This document shows positions 12,557-22,690 of a stretch of DNA of 64,000 nucleotides, piece after piece (position 1 is the stretch's first letter; every line of letters begins with the position of its first letter). Below the pieces are notes generated by a model, which saw only the letters and a program-made list of their open reading frames with translations, ran no database searches and had not been told where the DNA came from. The stretch is from positions 5,845,374 through 5,909,373 of the forward strand of contig LS997567.1 of assembly GCA_000469685.2 (NCBI GenBank), given 5' to 3'. Origin of the DNA: Haemonchus contortus. Taxonomy: Eukaryota; Nematoda; Chromadorea; Rhabditida; Trichostrongylidae. The position numbers and the translations under genes were made by a program.

Positions 12557-13131
12557 TAAAGGCACAGTTCACGATATTTTTGGGTAATCCAGATCATGAT
12601 GAAAAATGGAAGACAAGGTCGAAAATAGTGCGATGAAGGTAAAGAAACTGTGTGATCGGTGTTTCCAAAGTGGAAAAAGGCTTCGAAACCGTTAAATTGG
12701 ATGCTGGACGAGAATAAGACCAGAAAATTGAGGAAGAGTGGGGCGTTCGGACGAGCTTACAATGTGGGTCATTGCGTAAGTGTGGGTCCTGGTACGAATA
12801 ACAGACTATGGTAAGCAACAATTCATTCACTTATAAGCATAAGTGAACAAAAAACCCTAATAACAGCAAAAGTGGCTCACCCTTTTCAGCCTCTAGGAGT
12901 AGGAAATCAAATAAGGGATCGCGGCAGCAAAAAGAATAACAGAGGAAAAAAGAATGAGAGAAAACACCGCCTCATCACTCGGTGATTAGCTGATTGTGCG
13001 TGGGTCCTAGAACGAATAATAGCAATCTGTATTGTCTCGACACTCGTCTGACGTGATGACGTGACATCGATCGAGAGGCGGGAAAGCCAATGACGTCCAC
13101 GCCCATTGAATTATTGTGAACTGTGCCTTTA
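12557..13131. mobile_element. MITE with TAAAGGCAC termini, copy 2 (inverted relative to copy 1)
   Basis: It starts TAAAGGCACAGTTCACGATA and ends TTGTGAACTGTGCCTTTA. The interior shares long blocks with copy 1 at 9765-10438, read in the opposite direction. Together the two copies form a widely spaced inverted repeat around DCX exon 1. Confidence 0.85.
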
Positions 13132-13384
13132 GGAGTATAAGCGGAAGCGTGCTAGCATTCAACTTCAGCCCTAGAGCATCATTACCGGCACTTTCTCCTG
13201 CGCTCTATTGAATGTTGTAGAGGAAGGCCCCACCTTCCCGGCTGTCCTCATCTTCAGAACTGCGCCACCAAATTATTTTTTATTTTTCCTCGCGATGCAA
13301 ATCTAATATCATCTAGAACATCTGAGGAGACCAAAGCTCACAGCTTTACTGTTCAGTCGCGATTTGACTTACCACTTACCAGAT

Positions 13385-13535
13385 ACAAGTACTAGCTAGC
13401 GCAGGGACATCGGTAGTGCAATGTATAACATCGGTGTTCAAGAGGTATAAACGCAGAATGGGGTCCAATGCACGGCCAACGTGCAATATTTTCGAGTTTA
13501 AAACAATGAAACGAAATTTTAAGACTACGTATACT
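13385..13535. repeat. Left remnant of the segmental-duplication unit
   Basis: This resembles 40290-40450, with shared blocks such as GGTAGTGCAATG, ACGGTGTCC/TCGGTGTTC and AAGACTACG. It continues, across the inserted LTR element, into 18946-19080. The unit was therefore contiguous before that insertion. The GGTAGTGCAATGTATAAC block may be the head of a second tRNA-derived SINE. Confidence 0.6.
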
Positions 13536-13798
13536 TGTGGGTTCAACCTCACCTTGTCTGGGTTCGGTTGAACCGGTCAGATGTGTCCGGCGAGCAGAAG
13601 GAAAGCGATTTATAAAAGAAACAATAGAACACGGATAACAGTCCAAAAGAAAAGAATAACAGTAATGCACCACAATGGCGACGGTGCGCCCTTATATAGG
13701 GGTGGCCGCGCCAGTCAATACGTCGATACAATAACTTAGCAGATCACATTAGTACGTTGACCAACTGAAACGTCAAGGAGGTCCATCCATACCCTACA
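13536..13798 (-). repeat. 3' LTR of the Gypsy-type element
   Basis: Direct repeat of 18683-18945. On the plus strand it runs from TGTGGGTTC to CCCTACA. The TAG that ends the upstream integrase-like ORF lies within the first bases of this LTR. Confidence 0.95.
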
Positions 13799-14978
13799 CG
13801 CCCCTCCGTGGGGAAGCCAGGCTCCGACGGCTTACATTTGCCTTGTCGTCCTTTTTCTGCTTCATGAGGTGCGCGTGGCGGTTGCGTTCGGCTTTGGCGT
13901 CTCGTACATACATCACATGCGGCTTGACAATCTTCGGCTTCTTCTTCAGCGGCTCGTCCTTGGGCTTGGTTGAACTGGCGTTGGTGTCGGCGGCATCATC
14001 TCTCTTGTCTCGCTTGGCTGGAAAAAATATTGGTTGTGCTAGCGTGCGCATGGCAAATTTTGTGGCTTGCTTCAGGAACACTGCACGCTGCCGTGAATGA
14101 AATCTGTCATCATCACGTCTTAGGCTGAATTCGAGGTTCGAAGCAGGGTGTCCCAATGGCACCGTCGTGTCGATCGTTCCATACGCATCGACTACGCGTG
14201 CATCGAATCCTCTAGCGGGTCCTGTAAGCTCCTCAACGACTTCGGAACGTAGACTGGGCAGGGCAGTTCTAGCCTTGGTGCGGGAGATCTTACACGCCCA
14301 CGGATGGAACAGATGCAGTGGATCTTCCTGCGAAGGCCCAACGTCGACTCTGAAACACGCTGTTTTAGAGTGACTACCTCTACTCTTTTTGGGTCTGCCC
14401 CTTTTCCTTCTCTGTCTGACAGTTTGTACTGGTTCATTGTCCATGCCTACCGGCAACTTCCTGAGTAGATCGAACTGCACTTTTAGCGACTCAGCGTTAC
14501 CCGCTTTAGGGGTGACCAGTGCGCTGTTGTCGCTGACGTCAATGACCCTGGGTGGTCCATTCCGCTCCTTTACCAGTTCAGGATGGGTCGACGAGGCCTT
14601 CTCCAGGGGGATCCGCATGTACACTCTCTCCCCTACGGCGAAAGGTCGCTCCGAGACCTTTTCCACTTTGTCGTAGTACTGTTTCATGCGTTCGCGAGCT
14701 TTTCGATTTTGCTCATCACTGCAGTTCACTACAGCTCGTCGTACTACTACAGCTCCTTGCGCTTCGGAATTGTGCCTGTTAAGCTTCTTGCTTTGCCCCG
14801 GGAAGCTTTGCTGATTTCGACCTCTTCTTCTAGGGTTCCTCTGTACCCTTGTGTTGTTTTGTTCTTCCAGCACTATGTTCAGTTTTTCCAGAGCATTGGT
14901 TCCGAGAGTTATCATGTTACCAGTTGGGCTACGCACGCCAATGCGTGCAACATATGCCCACGCTAACTCACTACGCAC
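13794..14978 (-). pseudogene. Pol remnant: protease end joined to integrase C-terminal region
   Basis: The 394-codon ORF starts within a stretch ending GTNALEKLNIVLEE, typical of the end of a retroviral-type protease. It passes directly to an integrase C-terminal segment (RERMKQYYDKV, then GERVYMRIPLEKA, then LKVQFDLLRKLP). The RT, RNase H and DDE core that should lie between are missing. The rest is a basic, low-complexity tail with GRPKKSRGS and KKKPKIVKP. It is in phase up to a stop shared with the LTR edge. I read it as an internal-deletion derivative rather than a working polymerase. A protein of unknown use to the element cannot be excluded, since the frame is fully open. Confidence 0.82.
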
Positions 14979-15149
14979 TCAGCATCAGCTCCGAATTGGG
15001 AGCGATTTTTTCTGTAAGCCATCTTCGCTGTATCCGGTAAGAACATCGCATAATACCACAGAAGCGATTATTCAATCGGCGTATAATATCACGAAGGTGG
15101 GAAAAAGGGGACAGCTCGGCTAAGGAAACGTACCTCCGTGAAATTTTCG

Positions 15150-15985
15150 TGCAATTGGAATACTTTGAACGCTCTAGGGCCAAATTGACAATTTTATCGG
15201 GTATTGCGCCCATTGTGAGCGGAGTCTGGTCCTGCCATCCACTATTAGCGTTCCTATCCTGCCGCCCGTAGTCCTACCAAATTTGAACGTTCTAGGATCA
15301 CGGGGGCAGGAGTTATGAATTTTTGCACAAACCCCGCCCATTGTGGGAGGAGTCTGTTCTTGCATCAATAGTGAGTGTTCTTATCCTGTTCCCACAACTT
15401 CTACCAAATTCGAACGCTTTAGGATCACGGGGACAGGAGTTGTGAATATTTGCACAAACCCCGCCCATTGTGGGAGGAGTCTGTTCTTGCATCAATAGTG
15501 AGTGTTCTTATCCTGTTCCCACAACTCCTACCAAACTTGAACGCTCTAGGATAACGGGGACAGGAGTTGTGAATTTTTGCACAAACCCCGCCCATTGTGG
15601 GAGGAGTCTGTTCTTGCATCAATAGTGAGTGTTCTTATCCTGTTCCCACAACTCCTACCAAATTTGAACGCTCTAGGATCACGGGGACAGGAGTTGTGAA
15701 TTTTTGCGCAAACCCCGCCCATTGTGGGCGGAGTCTGGTCCTGCCATCCACCATTAGTGTTCCTATTCTGCCGGCCGTATTCCTACCGAGTTTGAGTGCT
15801 CTAGGATCACGGGGACATGAGTTATGAATTTTTGCTCGAACATTTATTTCTCACAAACCCCGCCCCCTTTGGGCGGAGTCCGGTCCTGCCACCCACTAAA
15901 AGTGTTCCCATCCTGCCGCCTGTACTCCTACCAAGTTTGAACGCTTTCGGTCCACGGGGACAGGAGTTATGAATTTCCGGTCAGA
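15150..15985. repeat. 127-bp minisatellite inside the LTR element
   Basis: Four core recurrences of ACCCCGCCCATTGTGGG lie at 15331, 15458, 15585 and 15712, exactly 127 bases apart, with diverged units on both sides. Box order (CCCCGCCC, GTGGGAGGAGTCTG, CCTACCAAATTTGAACG, CTAGGATCACGGGGACAGG) matches the arrays at 3.9 kb and 5.9 kb. It interrupts the polyprotein exactly after the protease segment NDPTYIIG. Confidence 0.92.
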
Positions 15986-16030
15986 CACACACACATACAC
16001 ACACACACACAAACACACAAACACACCAAC
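15984..16030. repeat. (AC)n microsatellite
   Basis: A run of CACA units with some AAC and ATAC interruptions separates the minisatellite from the gag-protease stop codon. Confidence 0.85.
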
Positions 16031-16038
16031 AGACACAC

Positions 16039-18189
16039 TTAGCCGATTATATAAGTAGGATCATTTGATTTCCTCACAAACATAGCCACTCTTTGTGGTT
16101 TTACATTCTTGGTCTTTATTGTAAGACGAATCGCACCTTTGAACTCCATTGGGTTTCCTGATGCGTCATAAATTGTTCTCTGATTAGGAACTGGAACCTC
16201 TTCGACATCTTTATCGATGTCAAATCCTGCTCTTTGCGCTTCTCGCAGCATTTTTAGCGGTAGTATACTGATTTGGGATCCAGTGTCTAATAAAGCATTT
16301 CTAGACATGCCCAAGAGATCTACTTTGGCTACTGTCTGTTTGCCGAAAAACTCATTTTGTGCAGTCACTTTGACTTGTATCTCTCCACATTCCCACTTGT
16401 CTAGTGTTGTGGTAAAAGTCTGGACTTTTGGGCCTTGCTCTTTTTGATTACGGCCGAAAGATTGTCTGTCGAAAGGTGCAGAGTTGCCTGGTGTTGACGA
16501 TGGTAACGCCGGACCCCCTTTGTTGCGAGCACCTTTAGCCTTCCAGCAGTCCCGTTTGAAATGCCCTTGCTTTTTGCAAAACGAGCATGCTACGGTATGA
16601 AGCTGGTTTTCGTTCTTGTAATTATCAGGAGGAATATGATCGCAGTTTCCGCTTTGTCTAGAGCTCACGTTGTTTTCCTGGCTCGCTCTGAGAGAGAACC
16701 GCACCGTTTTAGCCACTTGTTGGCTTCGCTCAATGCTTTGTGCCAGGTTTTTAAGTTTCTCATAGGCTTCTTCCTGTTTGGATTGCTCTAGAGTGTTGAA
16801 GAGTTGGACATATTCCTTCCATTCTGTGAGCTGTGTTATCAACTCCCCTGCGCGAATCATGGATAATTCTTTTTCGCTCGCATCTGGGTATACCTTACGA
16901 GTTAAGTCCTCAAGCTCAAGACAGTAATCTGTTACCGATGAACGTTTCCGAAGTTGTTTCAACTTTATGTATGTCTCTATGCGTTGAGCAACTTCATTTT
17001 CTTTGAGTTTGGCTCGCAGAGCTTCCACAAAATTAACATAACTACCCTCTTTCAAACTACGGGGCAGGGTTTCCACAACTGCCTTCGGATACCCTTGCAG
17101 TTTTGTACACATAAGGTGATTTAGCATCTCATCTTGTAGGCCTAATCCACCATATTTCATATGAAAAGAAGTTATGAAATGTTCGAACCCCTTTCCCTGA
17201 GGATGTGAGAAGGGGGGTACCTCCGGTAACGCCATGGCCGCTAAAGCTATACCCACATTCACTTGCGGTGGAAACTGGGATACAGATGGAAGCACACCTT
17301 GGCTGCTCTGTGTCCGTGGCGCGGTCGTTGGCCTCTCTTTCCCTCGTGACGACTGTATAAAGGCATTATTAGCGAATTCAACGTCGTCATTCCGAGATAC
17401 CGGAGTACAGTCGTTATAGCTCACTGTTTTGAAGGGATTGAACTGACTTCGTTCAGCTTCGGCTAAGTTGAAAGGCGTGAGCTCTGCAAACGGAGCGCGA
17501 TCTCGTTCCCGCACTTGGTTCATGGCACTTCTGAAGCTTGTGCTAGTGCTTGGGTTATCCACTTCCATTGGCTGTTCTCTGTGGAACAGTTGCCTCTTAG
17601 CACTTTCAGATCGCTCATGTCCGACAGTATGGGCAAAGTTCGGGGTATTCGAACGAGGCTCCTTGTGTTTTCCATGTTTGCCAAAACAGCTCTTTACTCT
17701 GCTGACAACTTCAGTTGACGCTACATTCAATATGCGCGCTAATTCTCTCATGCACTGATCATCGTGTAGTGCTTGTGTCTGGAGTTCATTGAGCTCACTT
17801 ATCAGCTGTTCCCAATTATAGTTCTCCCACAGAAGGAGATGATTTATCAATTGGTTAATTTTTGGCATTTCTCTGTTTATGATTTCACAGCTGTCACCCG
17901 CAAGTTCTGAGATTGTCAGAGCTACTTCATCACGGTTCTTTTCCGCTGCCCGTGTTCTATTGTCCTTCCATATCTCTTGTTGGACTCGCTCTGGCAATGT
18001 ATGCAGCGCTTGCACCTCATTTTGTACAATGGATACTGAGGATTTTACTAGGCCCGCTTGTTGTATGAGCTTTTGAACTTGCTCCATCAGCGTTGCCACC
18101 TGCGATTGTAGGTTCGTGACCTGATCATCGTCCCCGTTCTCAAAGGACAACATTTGTTCGATTTCCTTATCAATCTCGTTTTCAGCCAT
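16039..18189 (-). CDS. Gag-protease polyprotein of the LTR element
   Basis: A 716-residue uninterrupted ORF. An acidic N-terminus and coiled-coil-like segment (residues about 1-75, heptad-rich VATLMEQVQKLI) precede a retrotransposon gag capsid-like region around residues 330-500 (GFEHFITSFHMKYGG, VTDYCLELEDLTRKVYP). A CCHC zinc knuckle follows (CSFCKKQGHFKRDC, C-x2-C-x4-H-x4-C, about 543-556). An aspartic protease follows, with the catalytic ALLDTGSQISILPL motif near 640. The ORF stops at TYIIG, just before the usual protease end GTNALEKLNI, which is found instead in the separate ORF at 14978. The gag part should package RNA and form particles. The protease may lack its last strand. Its intact state over 2.1 kb agrees with a young insertion. 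Confidence 0.93.
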   Translation of the reverse strand: MAENEIDKEIEQMLSFENGDDDQVTNLQSQVATLMEQVQKLIQQAGLVKSSVSIVQNEVQALHTLPERVQQEIWKDNRTRAAEKNRDEVALTISELAGDSCEIINREMPKINQLINHLLLWENYNWEQLISELNELQTQALHDDQCMRELARILNVASTEVVSRVKSCFGKHGKHKEPRSNTPNFAHTVGHERSESAKRQLFHREQPMEVDNPSTSTSFRSAMNQVRERDRAPFAELTPFNLAEAERSQFNPFKTVSYNDCTPVSRNDDVEFANNAFIQSSRGKERPTTAPRTQSSQGVLPSVSQFPPQVNVGIALAAMALPEVPPFSHPQGKGFEHFITSFHMKYGGLGLQDEMLNHLMCTKLQGYPKAVVETLPRSLKEGSYVNFVEALRAKLKENEVAQRIETYIKLKQLRKRSSVTDYCLELEDLTRKVYPDASEKELSMIRAGELITQLTEWKEYVQLFNTLEQSKQEEAYEKLKNLAQSIERSQQVAKTVRFSLRASQENNVSSRQSGNCDHIPPDNYKNENQLHTVACSFCKKQGHFKRDCWKAKGARNKGGPALPSSTPGNSAPFDRQSFGRNQKEQGPKVQTFTTTLDKWECGEIQVKVTAQNEFFGKQTVAKVDLLGMSRNALLDTGSQISILPLKMLREAQRAGFDIDKDVEEVPVPNQRTIYDASGNPMEFKGAIRLTIKTKNVKPQRVAMFVRKSNDPTYIIG

Positions 18190-18682
18190 AGTCTGAACGA
18201 GAATCTACGATATGGTAATCCAATATCGTCGCGAGATGAGAGAATCTCGATTTATAGAAGCACAGAATCGAACAAATTCCGAACAAACAGTGGTTGTATG
18301 GCGGATGCCCTTTTCGCGCCTTTCCTGCGCCCACTGAACTCGCTTTACTAGCAATAGCAGCTGACCGCGACTAAACCTCGCCTAAGCCTGCTAAAGCAGT
18401 TCCGCGATCGGTGCACACTTTTACAAGGCTAGTTGGCAAAAAAAATTTGCGCAGAGTTCGGCCTTGTAAAATGGCTTATTCGCCCACTAAGATGTCAAGT
18501 GGATCGATACTGATAATCGTCCACTGATCTTAGTGCTGCTACCCCACGGCAGCTATCCAGCTCCACCGCGACTGACGGCACAAGAGCTGGTCGCACTCTT
18601 AGAAGCTGGAGGGCAACTCCGCTTCTAGTGCTAGAAAATCGCTTATCCTAATGCTCGTCCAGGTCCTTATGTTCGGCCCCCC
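18190..18682 (-). other. 5' untranslated leader of the LTR element
   Basis: About 490 bases lie between the 5' LTR and the gag ATG. No ORF of note is present. It should hold the primer-binding site and packaging signal, but I cannot identify the primer tRNA. Confidence 0.6.
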
Positions 18683-18945
18683 TGTGGGCTCAACCTCACC
18701 TTGTCTGTGTTCGGTTGAACCGGTCAGATGTGTCCGGCGAGCAGAAGGAAAGCGATTTATAAAAGAAACAATAGAACACGGATAACAGTCCAAAAGAAAA
18801 GAATAACAGTAATGCACCACAATGGCGACGGTGCGCCCTTATATAGGGGTGGCCGCGCCAGTCAATACGTCGATACAATAACTTAGCAGATCACATTAGT
18901 ACGTTGACCAACTGAAACGTCAAGGAGGTCCATCCATACCCTACA
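18683..18945 (-). repeat. 5' LTR of the Gypsy-type element
   Basis: Direct repeat of 13536-13798. The differences I see are GGGCTC versus GGGTTC near the plus-strand start and CTGTGTT versus CTGGGTT a few bases on. The 60-codon frame across both LTRs translates identically. Confidence 0.95.
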
Positions 18946-18965
18946 TACTTAATTTATTTCAGTAC

Positions 18966-19017
18966 TTTTCTTTGACACTATAAACAAAAATGTGAAACCA
19001 ACCAGTTTTGTAAGTAT
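18966..19017 (-). pseudogene. Degenerate copy of a signal-peptide-like segment
   Basis: The minus strand reads LTKLVGFTFLFIVS like 40533-40485, but the ATG is changed to ATA. The LTR element is inserted about 20 bases downstream. This copy cannot start translation here. Confidence 0.55.
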
Positions 19018-20057
19018 TTTGATTTGAGAGGTTCGCAAAGAAAGGAAACAGCATAAGTGCAGTCAAAATTGCGAAAAACAAGTCCTGAAAACGCTGGAAA
19101 GCTAGTCCACCTTTAAGCATGTACGTCGGTAAAGGTAGTTCAGGACTTCTACATAGCTCCCCATCTGGGCCGTTTTTCGACTCTTGAGACTTCTCTGGGG
19201 GACACTTGTTCATCCACGAAGGGATTCCCGGATAGATCACCTTTCTTCACTTCAATGTGGGAACAATCCCATACAAATCCGCGGACCCGGTATCTTCTCC
19301 CCGAAAACGACGTCCCACTATCCCGTACCCAACCTCGCGCTATGAACGGAACAGTTTGAGTCTCCTGTCGAAAGATAGGTACCCGCCGCGTGACTTTTGC
19401 CGCTAGCCGTGGAATTCGAGAGAAGTCCCGTCACTCCGAACCCGCGAGCGTCCTCCCCACATAACAGAAGTGGGTCGGTGCTCTAGCCGTACGTTCATAA
19501 TGTGCATCTACCAAACAAAAGCCGATTTGGATGTACCGTAGTCGCTACACCCACTTCCTTATCAAATAGCTTTCGCTCGGTATTAGGCGCGGGTTTGCAT
19601 CTCTGATACAGCGCTTCAAAATTGTAAAAGAATTTTTCCGAACCCTAGCAAGTAGTTTAAGGTGTAGGAAATGACAATAGAGCATTTCATTCATAAACTG
19701 TATGGGATGTGTTTTAAATATGATGAAGCAGTAACCAGAAAAACTGAGTTAACTAGGAAATTGCTAAGTATGCCGTTCCTTGCCTTTGAAAGTGAAGTAG
19801 AAGATACCATTCAGCTATAGATACTTGAAAACCTCGTTTCTGCATTTGTTTTGACACCTAACTGTCCCAAAGGAGGACAAGGACGCTCTTCTGCTCCAGT
19901 CCTTCCGTGTAGAGGAAGAGAAGATGGTAGCTTCTACGGCTTGAGTTTATATCAGAACTTTATGGACGGTTCCCACATATTTCAATTTTTTTAACGATAT
20001 ATGAATGAATCCATCTGTTCGGGAAGCAAATTGGAGAATTTCAGGGACAGAATGGTC

Positions 20058-20417
20058 TCAACGGACATTTTCACATCTCCAGATATCCAGTTCTTCAGCC
20101 AAGGGTCCTCCCCATTCCACTACTGCACGTCCGATCAGAGAACTCTTGCTGCGATAGATTAATTTAACCACAGTGACGTAGTGAGCCCAATAATCTTCAA
20201 TGGAATTTTCTCCCTGCAATGGACGACGCTCTCTATCAACGACAAGTACGGCTCTACCATGGCTGCGCAGTGCTGTCAGCTCGTCAGGGTGGTCCTGTAT
20301 CGTCTCGGTCAGGGACTTTACCATTTGGAGCGAGGATGTAGCACATCTGTAAAACTGACTGGTATGAAAAAGTAAAATTTGACTTTGTCGAGGACGCAAG
20401 TAAACAAAAATAAACAC
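20058..20417 (-). CDS. Unrecognised conserved segment (best of three copies)
   Basis: A 119-codon frame remains open in copy A. A TTTTACAG acceptor precedes CATSSLQMVKSL. Recognisable stretches are DHPDELTALRSHGRAVLVVD, GENSIEDYWAHYVTVVKLIY and GRAVVEWGGPLAEELDIW, with a possible GTGAAA donor near the end. In copies B and C an extra T after the MVKSL part shifts the frame, so those are broken. Spacing of hydrophobics and the VLVVD...YW...V..LIY...GRAVV pattern faintly resemble the C-terminal part of BEL/Pao integrases, but I would not assign it. A second conserved open segment (20687-20490, with SYALNSMRKTTSWLIKQEHL) lies just upstream and may belong to the same source. The product is unknown. 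Confidence 0.3.
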   Translation of the reverse strand: MFIFVYLRPRQSQILLFHTSQFYRCATSSLQMVKSLTETIQDHPDELTALRSHGRAVLVVDRERRPLQGENSIEDYWAHYVTVVKLIYRSKSSLIGRAVVEWGGPLAEELDIWRCENVR

Positions 20418-21107
20418 ATTCTATTTATAATGCGAGGCAAGGACGAAGCAGGACCAGAACATCCCAAGTAGCAGCCACCTTCTCACGATCTAGGGTTCAA
20501 CGACTTTGCGACAGAGAGGTATGAAGGGCCTACAACCCCACTGTTCGAGGTGTTCCTGTTTTATTAGCCAAGACGTGGTTTTTCGCATGCTGTTCAGGGC
20601 GTACGAAACATAAGGATAATTCCAGTCAGATTGACATGCACATGCCGAGCTCTCCTTCTTTCTGTGGTAAAGTTGTCCTGCCGACAATGTACCTTAAAAT
20701 ATTGGACACTTACGGTCTACGATAATAAGAGCTACATCCATACCTCCGCACAAACACATACATACACAACCGACATATTTCGCACTTGCCCCACCCGCCA
20801 TGACACCTTACTCCAACTTGACTGCGTATTGTTACTGGATTTACGCTTACGATCCCCTGGCCTACGGCAACACCCTCCTCCCGCCCCTCCGAGATCACTT
20901 TCTACCTTCTACCGTTTTTCTAGATATCTCTAAAAGGGAAAAAGAAATAATTATCAGTGTAATTTGGAGAAATTGAATACCGAATCAGATTGCACGGATC
21001 GGACTTTGCTTTCATTTTTCACAGGACAGAAGCACGCTTTTTATGGTTAGATCCAATGTAGAAATCCCTGAAAGCTCTCTTCCCCAATTTGAACATGGCA
21101 CACAAGT

Positions 21108-21315
21108 GGGTGCTTTCAGATTTCAGCGATGTGCCGGCCGACGGACCGGCCGAACGACGGCGTTAGTGGCCACGTGTAGACAACGCAGGACAGATTGCGT
21201 TCGGGGCCGCGTGAGAAGTATCAAACGCAATCTGACCTGCGTTGTCGACACGTGGCCAGCAACGCTGTCGGCCGGTCGGTCGGTAGGCACGTCGTTTAAC
21301 TCGTAAAGCACCCAG
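21108..21315. mobile_element. Foldback element, family beta (copy in A)
   Basis: The two halves pair: GTGCTTTCAGATTTCAGCGA... at the left with ...GTCGTTTAACTCGTAAAGCAC at the right, and GTGGCCACGTGTAGACAACGCAG with CTGCGTTGTCGACACGTGGCC inside. There is no ORF. The same family occurs at 35324, 54375 and 59202. Confidence 0.8.
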
Positions 21316-22413
21316 TCGCTGCTTTCATAGTCCGTCGGCCGGCCTATCTGCGAGCGAGCGAGCACGCCGGCCAGAAGTGGCACTTGCCTCTTGTTTACAA
21401 CTGAATCTTGGTAGACACCGTCAGCCGAGTACTCAGTGGTGCATGAATTATTAGGTAATCTATACGGTGCAAGGATCACATAATGAACCAAAACACCAGG
21501 GCCGTAATGTATGCTCTCCTGTTCGGGGCTGGGACGCCCCGATTCGAGTCTCTCTCTCTGCTCTTCCCGATAGCATCTACCTCTCTGCTCTCCCCGATAG
21601 CATACCTTACTGGGAAGAGGACCCTCCCCTGTTTGGGGGAGCATACCTTACGGCCCCAGAAGATCATGCAACATTTTGTAATGGCGTGCTCTCTTATTCT
21701 AGGGACACGTGATCCCTGTATGGACATGGACAGTCATTCAGGCTATTTCACAAATGGTAAGGTATGACCGCCCTCGCGAATCCCTGATAATCCAGTTTGC
21801 AGCTCGATGATTCACGGAATCTGCGGCCCTTTGGGTCCAAGCGGAATAGTTTGTGCTCCTGCACATCAGCAACAACATCGTGGATGCAGAGATATCGGAC
21901 AGAGCACCGACTGATATCAAAACTTCTTAGTTGCTGAAATTCCGAGAAATTCCTACGCTTTAAGAAATCTTAACTTAGCCAAGTGTTCCGAATGAGCCAG
22001 ATACAGTTCAATGCCGACTGTTATAGGTGTTTTCTTCTTCTGTAGACCTCTGCAGGGAGTGGAGAATAGACTTCTTTTGAATCGGTTAGGCGATAACTAC
22101 CACCATATCACCCATCGAACTTGGGCCTGATCAGATGGGAAGGACCATCAAGGTGGGATACACACTGATAGCCGCCACCCGAAGTTCATTCAACACTATT
22201 CAACCTTGCACTAACCCTAGTTTAGTTCTCTGGCGCAAATCAGAATCTTTGAGCTCAAGCTTCGGCTTATCAGATGTCAGACACATTGACAACGATGTAT
22301 GGCATATTAGCAACCCAAAATCTGAGACAGTTCAGCGTTCGAAGGATATCGTGGTGGGTATTCAATTTAACGCACAGAAGCTTGTTTTAAGGACCTTCCG
22401 ATCCGCGCGTAGG

Positions 22414-22690
22414 TGGTGTAGTGGCAACAGGCGCACTTCATGCATGCATGGTCACGGGTTCAAAGCCTGGCTCGGTGTCTTTCTAGGCCAACCAAGCCTT
22501 TCATCCCTCCGGGGCCGATTATTTGACTCGTCCTGGAGGATAAAAGCACTGACTTCAACGTCGGCTGGCCGCCACAACTCATTGTATAGGTCTTAGACGC
22601 ATTCAATACGCTTCTACGTTTCTGAATGGAAGTCGAGTGCGTGGTCGCATCCTCAGGCGGGATTGATCGACTTCCAAAACACTCAGGGTA
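22414..22690 (+). repeat. tRNA-derived SINE (copy in A)
   Basis: GGTGGTGTAGTGGCAAC resembles a tRNA D-arm with Pol III A box, and GGTTCAAAGCC is a near-exact B box 40 bases later. The non-tRNA body follows (GGCCAACCAAGCC, CCCTCCGGGGCCG, AAAAGCACTGACTTCAAC, TGAATGGAAGTCGAGTGCG). Seven further copies or fragments are in the window, in both orientations. Confidence 0.85.

Larger units (their letters stand above)
13536..18945 (-). mobile_element. Gypsy-type LTR retrotransposon, internally deleted
   Basis: The 5410-bp element is bounded by two 263-bp direct LTRs (TG...CA) and flanked by the 4-bp direct repeat TACT at 13532-13535 and 18946-18949. Transcription is toward lower coordinates. It holds a 716-residue gag-protease ORF and a 394-residue ORF with the integrase C-terminal region. 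Reverse transcriptase, RNase H and the integrase catalytic core are absent, and a minisatellite occupies 15150-16030. A purine-rich tract (ACGGAGGGGCG) lies just inside the 3' LTR. Inside the 5' LTR I see GGGGGGCCGAAC rather than a TGG-starting primer site. The LTRs differ at only about two positions, so insertion is recent. Since the element lacks its own polymerase, it was probably mobilised in trans. Confidence 0.94.

Noticed and set aside
13549..13731. 60-codon ORF present identically at 18696-18878
   Set aside because: It falls entirely within the two LTRs. The identity is due to the LTR repeat.
15174..15827. Several ORFs of 60-76 codons on both strands
   Set aside because: They are translations of the 127-bp minisatellite, with nearly identical peptides repeated.
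20058..20417. Membership of the conserved segment in the acid phosphatase family
   Set aside because: LRSHG/LRRHG in the copies resembles RHG by chance. None of the other family motifs is present around it.
22414..22480. Functional tRNA gene at the SINE heads
   Set aside because: The A and B boxes are present, but no clean cloverleaf acceptor stem is visible. The sequence continues into the shared SINE body in all copies.
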